Below are positions 34,470-45,189 of a DNA stretch of 64,000 nucleotides, piece by piece. The position numbers and the translations under genes are program-made. Source of the DNA: Epiperipatus broadwayi (lineage: Eukaryota; Onychophora; Udeonychophora; Euonychophora; Peripatidae); the NCBI GenBank assembly GCA_028023455.1, contig JAQFVV010012495.1, forward strand, positions 3,616,516-3,680,515. The letters run 5' to 3'. The notes beneath the pieces are model-generated. The model was not told the DNA's origin. It saw only the letters and a program-made list of their open reading frames with translations, and did no database searches. Each line of letters starts with the position of its first letter. Position 1 is the first letter of the stretch.

Positions 34470-34763
34470 CTATGTCATTCTAAAGTGTAAGTGGGCCACC
34501 CATTTCGGAAAATATACATTTAGAATTTTACTTCGCTCTATATAAGTTAAATTCTGTGGGGTCTTTATATTCCTCAAATATTTTGCTCTCTGCAGAACAT
34601 CATTTCTGGCACAAAACAGAAGGGCAGAAACTTTTACTTTATCATCTTCAACTTTATTAATATACATATAACGCTTGATGTGCTCGACATATATGTTCCA
34701 TGGTGTTGGTTTATTTATATTAAACTCCGAATATTGTGAGTTGGTAGTACCATTATTAGGCAT
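34470..34763 (-). pseudogene. Gypsy gag remnant
   Basis: Open frame with FNINKPTPWNIYVEHIKRYM and then DDKVKVSALLF...NDVLQRAK, the pattern of Gypsy capsid N-terminal regions (W-x-x-Y/F-x-x-x-F/I, then a K-x-x-x-LL-x-x-x-G/A-x-x block). It stops before the zinc knuckle region, and the remaining gag between about 34100 and 34470 is frame-broken. Confidence 0.55.
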
Positions 34764-34848
34764 ACCACATTTCTTTTTTGTTCACACACAGGTCAACTGT
34801 ATCATTCTACTGTCACTAATACCACAAACAGGTTCTACTGTCAATTGC

Positions 34849-35141
34849 ACTATTTTGCTATATACTTTAAACAGGCTTTAAGCTGTGTTCAATGAACTTT
34901 AAAGTTTGTAATAATCAAGCACATTTTGCAGACAGAGAGACCTTCCAAAGCATGACACAAGATAGTGACTTTTATAAAGATAAGAGCTATCTTGTGCCGT
35001 GGTTTAAAAGGTCCTTCTGTCAGCAATATGTGCTTGATTATTACAAATTTTAAAGTGCATTGAACACAGGTTAAAGCCTGTTTAAAGTATTTACATATGC
35101 TTTCAGTGTGCTCAATAAATTAATTACTACTATTTTGCTAT
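34849..35141. mobile_element. Family D palindrome nested in Gypsy, 13-bp target-site duplication
   Basis: Insert 34862-35128. Arms share actttaaacaggctttaa, gtgttcaatg, actttaaa, tttgtaataatcaagcacat and cacaagatag around a loop near 34975. The perfect direct repeat actattttgctat lies at 34849-34861 and 35129-35141. The right end carries an extra 30 bp (catatgctttcagtgtgctc, then aataaattaattact) outside the arm. Confidence 0.85.
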
Positions 35142-35188
35142 GTACAGGTATCCCTATCAACTGCCCCAGACTGCAAAGTACTCAGACA

Positions 35189-36429
35189 TGTTCTTAATAA
35201 AAACAGCCAAGCAAGCATCACTTTAAAATAACCAATACAAAACTAACTTTTGAAACTCAGCAGGTTTACTTATCTATAGAGACAAATGTAAATAATAATA
35301 ACATAAATGCTAACAATGAAAGAATAATAGAAATAATAATTTATATTTCTTTACTTTGGAACAGAAATTAATAACAAAGTTTATGTGTGGGAATAATTCA
35401 TTCTCACATACTGCAAATAAATAACATGGTTCATTGACTAAAGTTTCCTTAACTCATATATATGCACCCTAATATATGAATTTTTTCTAAAGTACAGGCT
35501 TTTTCATATCTGCACTCCAATATATAATATATAGGGGCTTGAACTCAGACTTTCACATGACCCTCAATTATCCATGCTTTCTCATACTGAGGACACACTA
35601 AATCACACACATGTTGAAAAAATAAATAATCACCAATATATGTATTTTGTGTTCAATCAGCACTCATCAGCTGTTCCAGATTATCATCTCTACACATATA
35701 TACAATCAATGCTCAGCTTATATTAAGATAGCCAATCTTCATACTTTAATGGACAGGCTTCAATCCACTCCACCCCACAACTCTTCAGCCGTCCATTTCA
35801 TTGAAAATCTGATGATGGAATGTTCAAAGCCCACATTGGTGCCAACCTTCTCATCCTACCCATGTTTACCATAAGTCACTCTGACCCCCTATGTACAGGA
35901 CGTAATCCATTTACGTACATATACGAGGGATGGGCAAACCTTACAGCACTATATTTTCATATATGAATTTTTTCTACAGTACAGGCTTTTTCATACCTGC
36001 ACTCCAATAGGTAATATATAGAGGGTTTGAACTCAGATTTTCGCACGACCCTCAACTATAGTCATTTTACAGTAAAGACAATTAACAGATGACGCCTTAT
36101 TTTACTTCGTTTTATTTAAATGACAATCTTCACTTTCAAAGTATTTAGAAAATAAAATATGACTTTAACTTAGCCCTGCTTTTTTCCTTTCAGAAAAACG
36201 TCACGATTCTCAGTTTGACAGTTCTTTTCAACTCACACGCTTGCAACTAACGCAGTTCTTCTTTTTGATAGTTGCACTAATTAACATATTTCAATGTTCA
36301 TTTACATGTAGTATGAAAATTTTCTAGAATACTTAGTTCGGGATAAATAATAACAAGATAGTGTTTTGCATACAAATTACAAAATAAATTTTATTTATAA
36401 TGTACCTATGTGAGCGTGCAGCCAGTCCA
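35189..36429 (-). repeat. Gypsy 5' LTR, interrupted by a family B insertion
   Basis: Homologous to 31646-32401 on both sides of an insertion at about 35462-36058 (LTR sequence stops after gtttccttaactcatatata and resumes at tatagtcattttacag). It has an uninterrupted tttcaaagtatttagaaaata where the other LTR carries a SINE. Confidence 0.8.
35462..36058. mobile_element. Family B element nested in the Gypsy 5' LTR
   Basis: Starts and ends with the same direct block: gaattttttct, acaggctttttcat, tgcactccaata and tatatagggg...gaactcaga (35478-35560 and 35968-36050). The middle matches the 28-kb family B units (cagcactcatcag, aatcttcatactttaatgga, ccatttcattgaaaatctga). LTR sequence resumes on both sides. 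Confidence 0.65.
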
Positions 36430-37720
36430 ACTATCTTAAGATTCTTTCTCAGTTAAAATTTTCCATTTCTTCCTATCTCTGCATATTTTTCTTTAATAAC
36501 GGCTACATATATTTTACACTATTTTCAAAAAATATCTTACCATTCACAAACTATCATCCCATCTATTCTACTGACATTCATTACCCAAAGTCTTTTTGTC
36601 TTAACTTATCTTTTAGAAACAAGATAAACAATAATAATACAATAAATATTATTATTTCAATTTAATTTTAGATTAAACTTCCACTGACTCTTATGCTTTA
36701 GTTAGCATTAATAACAATTATCCTTCAGAAAATCTCAATAATTTTTACAACCTCCTAATTTATTCCCACAATTTTCTTCATAATTTATTCCTTTTTTCCT
36801 ACAATATGCTTTCCCTATATATAAAAATATTATAAGTAGTCAAGCGTTGGTTGCCTAGTGGTTAGCATAGCTGCCTTCCAAGCAGCTGGCCCGGGTTCGC
36901 TTCCCAGTCAACGCATTTGACATATGAAATATATATATATTATAAGTAATCACTTATTTTTCCTATAAGCTATTTTAATCAACAGAGTTATAATAGATAA
37001 ATTATTCCTTAACCTAAAAAACTCATACTGAATTTCCTTTCAGGTTTTATGCTCTTGCTTTATTTTTTTCCTTTATATAATTCACAGATTATTTCACTGA
37101 CTATAATTTTATTAAAAGATTCTCTGAAAACAACACTTTTGTATCTTTCCACATATACTAACATATGATTTTAAATGGCTTTTTAAACAAAGCCAGAGCT
37201 TAAAAATCTTATTAGCCAATTTAAACTCATTTATTTCTTATTCGTTATTATTCAATTGTTTCTCCAGCCTAGATTTATATCTTTTTTCACTTACTATCCT
37301 AACTTTAACAAAAGCTATATTACTTGAGTTCCACTGTCCTATTCTCATATTCCCCAAAATTTTGTTTAAAAAAACCTTAACAACAACAGCAAAAAAAAAA
37401 ATCATAAAATTTCTATATACTTCACTTCTTTTACCTCTACCCCCCCCCCCACTCTCCATACAATTTATCTATAGATCAAATATTTCATTTTAAAAATAAA
37501 TAAAAAATAAAAATATTTCATTTTTTAACCCCCCCCCCCCGATATCTATAGTTTCTACCATTGAACCAAAAATAATAAGCTCCCTCAAATATTATCAAAC
37601 ATGTTTGATATTTTATTCTTAAAGTACTCCAAATTAATTTTTCCATTCTTGTTCATTTTTAAGAAGTCTATTTTTCATTCTAACCTCTTTTTTCACTCAT
37701 CCTATTTGAGAAATAACAAA
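36430..37720 (-). mobile_element. Possible LINE remnant (purine-rich minus strand), interrupted by a mini-SINE
   Basis: Minus-strand purine bias and Lys/Glu-rich broken frames resemble the CR1/L2-like fragments, but no diagnostic motif was found. An open frame at 37459-37238 has no recognised similarity. Runs of C at 37441-37450 and 37530-37540. Confidence 0.3.
36827..36952 (+). mobile_element. tRNA-Gly(TCC)-derived mini-SINE with full tRNA head
   Basis: The 36844-36915 part folds like a tRNA: acceptor GCGTTGG pairs with the ccagtcaacgc side, and the anticodon stem-loop is gctgccttccaagcagc (anticodon TCC). The B box is GGGTTCGCTTCCC, where a functional tRNA would normally have GGGTTCGATTCC. 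The same tail tttgacatat follows, then an AT run. Direct repeats atattataagtagtca (36827-36842) and atattataagtaatca (36937-36952) differ at one base. This marks it as a retroposed copy and not a resident tRNA gene, although a functional tRNA cannot be fully excluded. Confidence 0.8.
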
Positions 37721-39213
37721 GCTCCATCTAGTGAAGAAATTGTATACTTTTTTTCTTCATAATAAATGTGAACACTAATTCTTAAATTTAACTTATCGTT
37801 TTTATTAATTTACAATTATATAAACTATATAAATAGTATTTATTTTTTACAACCAACTGATATTTTCCATATTAAGTGTCATTATGATAGAAAGTACAGC
37901 AGAGTAGCTATATAAATAAATGCACCCATTACATAAGTGGGTAAAAAGATTGTCCAAAAATGTCTTAAAACTGAGATAAATTAAATTATTTTTTTTTGCT
38001 GTTGTTATTAAAACATGCAATTAAAAGATATGAAAAAAATACAGATTAAAAAAAAAACGAAAGTAAAAATATGGCAAATTTTTTTTTTTTTCAGTGATGA
38101 AAGTTTATTCATCAAAAAAAGGTACAAATATAGTTAAATAAAAGGTTTACAAAGAATGGTAAAAATGAAATTCTGGAGCAACATAAGTGAAGGGGGAAGG
38201 ATACATATGAAAAGGGAAAGGGATGTGGAAAAGGTTTGTATTCACCATTAAAGACAAATGAATATTAGAATTAGGAATTATTTGTAAAGTCTAGAAATCA
38301 AATATGAATAGTCTTTTAGGGGTACAATATTGGGAAAGTTGAGAAATAGGAAAACACTTGGAGATAACATAAAATATGGACTAAATTAATCTACTGTTCA
38401 GTTCTTCCAAATGGCCTTGAATATCTTCACAAGAGAGCAATCCTGAATACTTTGGAAAAATTATGGAAAACCTATGGAGAACAAGGGGAAAAAAATCCAA
38501 GCTTCAAAATGTCTCTGCTGAAAACCATTCTAATCCATCATGAAAATCACATGAACAGCAAAAGGCCAGCCCTATCAATAGCAACATTGGAAGTAATAAA
38601 ATTAAATAAGGTGGATCACTTGCAATTAGAATTATGAGGCCAATCTGTGACCTATTTTGCAATAATACATGGATAAAATCACTCATAATGATGACGTTAA
38701 AGAATCATCATAAATAATGTTATTTTTTCTATCTTGTGAATGAGAAAAACCAATGTTGGTAATGATCACCACAGCACCCTCATCCCAGACCCCTCCCTCT
38801 AAAGAACTAGGATTTAGACCCCTGGGAGTCCTTCCAACAACTGGACCCTCTCATTCATTCAACAAAATTAAGTGAAATGAAAATTTTCATTAAAAGGTAA
38901 AATTTCTGTAGAAATCGTTTGTAATTTCACTGGCTGCCATATATTTACATAGTGTTTTTATAAAAGTTGAAATTATGCTTACTTGTGATTACTTTGTTGA
39001 TATAGCTTGTATATGAAAAGAGAGCTAAAAAATTCCTCTTTTTAATAGGGATAGTTTTAGAGAAATTTAATTCCCTGAACTAGAAAAAAGGGAACGAAAC
39101 AGGGAGCCAGAAACAGTGTTAACTGGAGTCCTTGGCTCCCTCTAGTGGACATATAGCAAATTTTTTTTTTAGAAAAACATGATAATAGAAGTAAAAAAAA
39201 TATGATACTATAC
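37721..39213. other. Unassigned sequence
   Basis: T/A homopolymers near 38040-38095. A somewhat GC-richer patch at 38770-38850 (ctcatcccagacccctccct) has no identified origin. A plus-strand frame at 38452-38637 (EKLWKTYGEQGEKNPSFKMS) looks codon-like but matches nothing I recognise. Confidence 0.35.
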
Positions 39214-39373
39214 ATTTTGTTTCTGTTTGAATAAACAAGATAACTAAGTTTGATTTAACTTCTTGTGCCGCTCTATATTTAGATCAACATTACCATTTGT
39301 TTCTGTTTGAATAAACAAGATAACTAAGTTTGATTTAACTTCTTGTGTATACTTAGATCAACATTTAGTTTTT
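39214..39373 (+). repeat. 80-bp tandem duplication at the 5' end of the eIF3e retrocopy
   Basis: Two adjacent copies, starting near 39214 and 39294, share tttctgtttgaataaacaag followed by the degenerate eIF3e start region and atttagatcaacat. They differ mainly around gccgctctata versus gtatac. The first copy keeps a better match to the ancestral codons, the second is joined to the rest of the retrocopy. Confidence 0.85.
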
Positions 39374-40090
39374 CCGTTACTTGTTTTTCAAATAGAAAGC
39401 AGAATTATGATCAGCGAGATATGCTTCAAAATCATTTTGAACTTGTTAGTAAAACTAAGATGCTTTTGATTACGCAATAGGTATTTTCAAGATCTTATTT
39501 CCTGATAATAATAAAAAATAACTGAAAAGAGACCTGCTGTTGTAGCTGAACTCAGGAAGTTTGACACTGAAACAGAATTTTTGGTAAAACTTGTTGAAGT
39601 GCCTGAAATTTTAAGACAAATCAATACATGCAGAAATGACCAACTGTTGTTGGAATATCTTGCGAAAAAATTTAATTTTAATTTGCAACTCTTTGATACA
39701 TTTTATAACGTTGCAAAGTTTCATTATGACTGTGATAATTATCTCATATCCAATAAAATTCCTATTCTTACTACTGACAAAAGTGGTCTAAGTGTTCTTT
39801 GGGATAAATTAGCTGCTGATATTTTATTCCAGATATGGGAGGCTACTTTGAATGATTCACATCACCTCAAGGATTACGTAGATGTTAATAACTTTTCTTC
39901 AGTTTTACAATGTCTGCAACAGAGAACTTGGTTAGTTCATTGGAATTTGTTTAAACTTTTTAATCATCCTAAAGAAAGAGACCTGACTATAGATATTATA
40001 CTAGTATATTATGGTACACTGATTTGAACCCCATACATTTTAACTCATTAATATAATTGGGCATTTTCTTTAATTAAAAATAATAAATTT
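39214..40090 (+). pseudogene. EIF3E: Processed pseudogene of translation initiation factor eIF3 subunit e (INT6)
   Basis: Intron-less copy of the first half of eIF3e. The longest open piece (39581-40027) reads VKLVEVPEILRQ, then LLLEYLAKKFNF, FDTFYNVAKFHYDC, LSVLWDKLAADIL, and CLQQRTWLVHWNLFKLFNHP, all recognisable against eIF3e in the right order. Upstream, KQNYDQRDMLQNHFELVSKT, then FDYAIGIFK and RPAVVAELRKFDTETE, lie in other frames, so there are at least three frameshifts plus in-frame stops (for example TAG in the stretch at about 39478). The N-terminus (KFDLT, then YLDQHLVFPLL) follows an ATA where the ATG would be. Similarity fades soon after 40060, about 45% of the normal protein, so the copy is 3'-truncated with no poly(A) seen. 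In the functional gene the product is an eIF3 PCI-domain subunit. Confidence 0.88.
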
Positions 40091-43000
40091 TAGGCAAAAT
40101 GTTCACAAATGTTTAAATCATGCCATTAAAGTATATATGAAGTCCTGTGTGACTATATTATTATTGTAAAAAAAAAATGTTTATTAAACCTCAAAAAAAG
40201 TAAAAACTTTTTGAAGTGAAAATATATATATATTTAGTTTATATTAAATCTCTCTTTTGTTAATTTAGGAATAAACAGGCAAATCCAATTAGTTTCAAAT
40301 GTGTAAGAAGATTAATTTATTTATATACATGAACAAAAGATAATATTATGAAAAGTGAATTAGATAAGAAAAAAAATTCAAGGTAATTTTTTTTTGTTAT
40401 GTTATCTGTTTGGATCTGCTCATGAAAGTGGTTATAAATAGGATAACTTTATTTCATTTCACTATCTTTTCTCCAGTTGTTGATTCAGGATGGATGAATA
40501 AATTGTATACCAGATTATGATAAAATAAGCAAAATCATTTCAGCAGCAAGTGACAGTTCAACTTTCTCTACAATAAGAAGCTAGAGTTCAAATATAAAAA
40601 GATATTCATTTTTGCTAAAGTAAATGTATACATGGAAAAGTAGCTTTCCCTTTAAGTCCCCATTGTGACAATGCTGACCTGAAAATGTGAGCCTGCTTTG
40701 TAAAACCACTTGGATGTCTGCCTAAAAGAGAAAAATTTAAATAACCTGCTAAAAGAGAGTAGGAGACAGAATGAAAAATGTTTATTATGATCCTCATAAC
40801 TAGGCCATCCATGATAACCAAATCTACAGACAAATGCTGTATTATCTATATGTGAATGAAAGTTTAATTAGAAAGAGTATAAACTGATACAACAATCCAC
40901 AAAATTGTAAAGCCATTTATAATCATATCTACCAGTGACAGAAAACTACAGAATCCAATCTGTGACCATTATACAAGAAAAGTCTATTAAATACCATGAT
41001 TGTGACTTATTTAATCACATGTGAGTATGTAAAAGATGAACTGGTAGAGATATACGAGTATAAATAGGTGAGATTTTTTTTTCATACCTTCATATTAATT
41101 AATTTTCAATGTATATTTTTAATTCTCAAACACAGACATGAGAGTAACATTTTTTTGTTTGAACATACATTTTTCTTTTAGGGTAATATTTTATATTTTA
41201 TATGTCAGACAATGGATAAACAAACAAAATTAAAGTTATTAAAAATTAAAAGAATGAAATATTTTGGTAAAACTTATAGATTATCAAATTAAGAAATTGC
41301 TTAATTTATTTGTTAAGTAATTGAAATTTTAACTACATTTGTATTTAGAAAATTTTTTTTTGCTTCCAATAAAATTATTAGTTTTTATTGAGATTTGATA
41401 TAAGGTATGTTTTATGAAGCATTCCCAAAATAGATATAAATGTATTATAATCTATGAGAGAAATGTAATGTATGTATGTTTTCTATTTATACAAACATAA
41501 ATTAAAGAGATAAGAGCTAACATTATGGGTGATAACAGATCTTTAAAAAATGGAGGTTTGATTTGTTGCATGATTATGGAGAGGCCATAATGTCTATTAT
41601 GACTGGTGCTCATTAAAATATAAATCCTTCATCACTATGCTACCCATAGGCTAAACACCAGAGAAACCATATATGTAATGGCAATGTCAAGTGGTAAAAC
41701 ATATATATGTATTACCTTCCCTTATATTTATTTGACTTATCATGATCATCATTATCATTGTATAAATACATCTTTAATCAAATGGACAACTAATACATAA
41801 TTGGCTTGAATAAGTGACCACACTTCTCATGTTTCTGTCTGTGGTCTGTTACAAGTTTCTTTAAATGATAGTCAGACAATAAATGACCAGTTTTCAAAAA
41901 TCTAATAAAGATCATTCAACAAAAGACATATATATATATTATGATTCCATAACAAAATTTCCAGAATGCTTGTAATGTCAATTTTGATGGTGTACTTTTA
42001 CAAAAAATAACAGAGTGCAGAATTGTATTAAATAATGATTTCTTTTTAATTGCATGTGTGGAAGATTTTTTTGAAAATGCTCAACTGTTTATTTTTGACA
42101 TTTTATTTTGTACCCATCAATGCATTAGCTTAAACATGGTGACTGATAAATTGGATATGGCTGTAGAAGATGTTTGAGCATTGAATTGGGAATTTCATTC
42201 ATGAAGCATGACTAGACCAAAAAAAAAAAAGATTATAATGAGAATAAAAGCCACCTCCTTATACCAGCAATTCATCAAAAAAACTAAATCCTTAAGATTT
42301 CTTTCCCAGTTATTAGTCTTTTAAATGTGGAAAAAAGACTTCATTTAAAAAAATTCAAGGTCTAGTTTCACATTAGGGAGGATACACGTTTTAAAGAGAC
42401 CTAATTAGTGAAAGTTAAAACTTTTGTCACATTTTTATTTTACAGATGTTATATTGTGATATCTGGAAGATTCACAAATAAATTACTGTACATATAATGT
42501 ATGGCTTATTAAAGCATTTGCCATTTCAAAGCATCAATAAGTTATATTTTAATGGATAACTATTTTTAATGATAACACAGATATTTTGAATTTGTTTAAA
42601 TATGCATGCATGCAAGTGTGTATATATATATAAACCAGTTGATTCATATATATAAACTTTGATGAAGCATTTTAAGCCCACCTTATCTTGGAAGCTGACA
42701 GCAATTATGAAACATTTGTTTTAATGTATGTACTGACAATTGACTTATATCTTTCTTTCATTATGAAATTTATTTTTAATCTATTTTTATAAGATATTAG
42801 TTTATAGCTCTTAAAAAATAAAATGTTACAATCAAAATTTTTTTATTTTGCCCCATTCTATTTAAATTTTTTTAAACTGATAATTTGTTAAAAGAGTTTA
42901 ATTAAACTGCAAGAGTAAATAACATATGAAAATATGGTAAAATTTAATGAAAATCAATTGTTTTAATGTTATACACAGAAACTATCATCATATTTAAATA

Positions 43001-44430
43001 CATATATAAGATTTAAAAAAATAAGATAGAAATATAAAACAAAATGCAAATAATAATAAAAAAATAGTAAAAAAATAAAACAAAACGAAAATAATAATAA
43101 AAAATTGGTAAAATAAATAAATAATAAAATGTAAAAAACCTAAGTACAAATTTGTAAACAAATTAGATATAAATGCATGAAATGAAATAAATTTAAAATA
43201 ATAATAAAAAATATGCTAAAAGTAAGGGGAATGGGGGGGGGGGAGGACATACAATAACAAATAAAAACAGAAAATAAATGCAGGAAAAAAATTTATATCA
43301 AAAGATAAAAAAAAGATCAAAATAAAATAAAATGATTTATATATGTCAATGATAAAAGAAAAGTGAATAAACATAGAAAAAGCAATAGAAATAGAATTAA
43401 AAATAAATTTTAAAATATATATATTAGTAAATAATGTCAAAGCATATGCAGTACTAAACAAAGAGACTAAAATAGCATGAAAACAACATTGTTGAAAACA
43501 ACAGAACAATTATTTAGTTCTTAAGTAGGCATTGTTACGATCTTAGTGCAAAGCAAATGGAGCAGATGAACTAAACCAATGCATCTAATATGATATCATT
43601 AAAACAGCATTACAATATAGGTGTTGTTTATTATTATACTATTTAATATTATAATATTTAAATGCTTTTTAGTTCTCATTTCCCTTCTTTATACATATAT
43701 GCATATATAAATAAGTAAATATTCTTTGAATATGAGTATGTTTTAATTCTGGAAGCAATTTTATCCATTAATCAATATTTTAAGCATTTAAAATATACTA
43801 CAAGGCAATATTATGCTCCATCATGCATATATGCAACCTAAGAATAATCCCTTTTTTTAAAAAAAACAAATCCACAAACAATATGAACACTTTCCAAATA
43901 TTTCAAATGACAAATTTGCACATCATGTATAATATTACAATCATGCGCATCTAACCTTTTTTAAACTAGTCCTTTTTCTAGTTCGCTTTCTTAAAAATAT
44001 ATCTACCATAAAGGGACTAAAGATTTCGTAGATTAAATCACCCTAAAAGAAGAAAATAACCAAAAATGTTCAGCAAAACCATAACTCATTGTATCATATC
44101 CTACAAAGTATGTAAATCTAATTAGATATTTCATAAAATATAATAAAAGATAATAGTAAAAAAACGAAAAAATCCAAGTAAGTAAAAAAAAAAAAAGAAT
44201 ATATAATTGATGATAACTATAATTAATAATAATAATATAAAACTTACCAAGAATTATTATATTTTAAGATAATGAATAAAGTAAAAATAACTTCCTTGAC
44301 TACTTTTTAATGTTTAACATGAAAAAAAAAAATGTTTACAAAGTAAACCAATAGAGGGCAAAAAAGTAAAAAAAAAAAAAAGTTCTGATGATAAATTAGA
44401 CCAACATGATGGTGAATTATCAAAGTTAAA
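40091..44430. other. Unassigned AT-rich sequence with an A-rich patch
   Basis: No gene or element recognised. 43000-43460 is A-rich with a local tandem of about 48 bp (aaacaaaatgcaaataataa at 43036, aaacaaaacgaaaataataa at 43080). A G-run lies at 43228-43241. A 72-codon minus-strand frame at 40833-40615 is unplaced. Confidence 0.4.
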
Positions 44431-44433
44431 CAC

Positions 44434-44733
44434 ACATAATAAGCTATAGACAACACAGATTAGTAATTACACGTTTCGAGTAATATTATTCTCCACTCTT
44501 CAGGTGTTGCTGGCCTATATGCACAGTGATAATATTCGCTTAGAGGTTGAACTCTCACCTTTAGATTCTTGAATAACGAATTTAAGGCAAACGCTCTACC
44601 AACTGAGGCTCAGTTCAACTTCTAAGCGAATATTGTCACTGTGCATATAGACCAGCAACCCCTGAAGAGTGGAGAATAATACTACTTGAAATGTTTTGTG
44701 TAATTACTAACCTGTGTAGACATAATAAGCTAT
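44434..44733. mobile_element. Head-to-head family A SINE palindrome, 14-bp target-site duplication
   Basis: Insert 44448-44719. Arms run from acacagattagtaattacac to its mirror gtgtaattactaacctgtgt. Within each arm are the family A core block (gagtaatattattctccact / agtggagaataatactac) and caacctctaagcgaatatta. The centre holds the tRNA-like A box as attcttgaataacgaattta ... gctctaccaactgaggc (minus). The perfect 14-bp direct repeat acataataagctat lies at 44434-44447 and 44720-44733. A hAT-like element begins 9 bp later. Confidence 0.85.
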
Positions 44734-44742
44734 GTTCTAAGG

Positions 44743-45185
44743 CAGGGGTTCTCGATCTTTTTGGTCCCCATACAGTAGCCCCTATTCATTACAATAAGAA
44801 ATAAACAGATGGAGAATTAGCATGCAATACGTCATGCGCACGTGCAGGAGGTGCAGAGGCCACAGAGGTGAGCCTTGAGTGGCATTGATTGGCAATTTCA
44901 ATACTTATTTTGAATCTTAACAGGCATTTTGAATTATTAGACTCTGCAGTAAGAAAAAAAATTATATGACTTCACTGTATCCATGTCTAAAAAAAAAGAG
45001 ACCTAAAAGGTTGCTTGTGTAGCTAACAGATGGTACCAACATGGAATAACCTGGAAATGTTGATAACATAACTAATATTTTTGGTATTAATAGCATAATA
45101 TACTTATCTTCCTGCTATTCACTGTACCCCAGATGAGCTTCTTGTACTCCCTGGCAGTATGAGTACCCCAGATTGTGAACCCCTG
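44743..45185. mobile_element. hAT-like non-autonomous DNA transposon (MITE), 443 bp
   Basis: Left terminus CAGGGGTTCTCGATC, right terminus GATTGTGAACCCCTG, which match as inverted repeats in the CAGGGGT(T)C form common in hAT elements. Subterminal ggtccccatacag and ctgtaccccag / gagtaccccag also fit. The expected 8-bp duplication is worn (ttctaagg / ctctataa share tcta). No transposase is encoded. Confidence 0.7.
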
Positions 45186-45189
45186 CTCT

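Larger units (their letters stand above)
31646..36429 (-). mobile_element. Ty3/Gypsy LTR retrotransposon, internally deleted, with both LTRs
   Basis: Minus-strand element. The 5' LTR is 36429-35189 and the 3' LTR is 32401-31646. LTRs begin TGGAC on the minus strand and end AAGAACA. Between them, in order, are gag, a zinc knuckle, a protease and an integrase. A purine tract (ggagtgaagggtagata) precedes the 3' LTR, as a polypurine tract should. Reverse transcriptase and RNase H are missing: protease sequence runs into the integrase N-terminal region around 33690-33760. The LTRs have diverged greatly, so it is old. Nested insertions lie at 32042-32119, 33367-33407, 34862-35128 and about 35462-36058. 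Confidence 0.8.

Noticed and set aside
36844-36915. Functional tRNA-Gly(TCC) gene
   Set aside because: The tRNA-like fold is good, but a 16-bp flanking duplication, the shared tttgacatat tail with the 32.0-kb copy and an altered B box mark it as a SINE. No T-run terminator follows directly.
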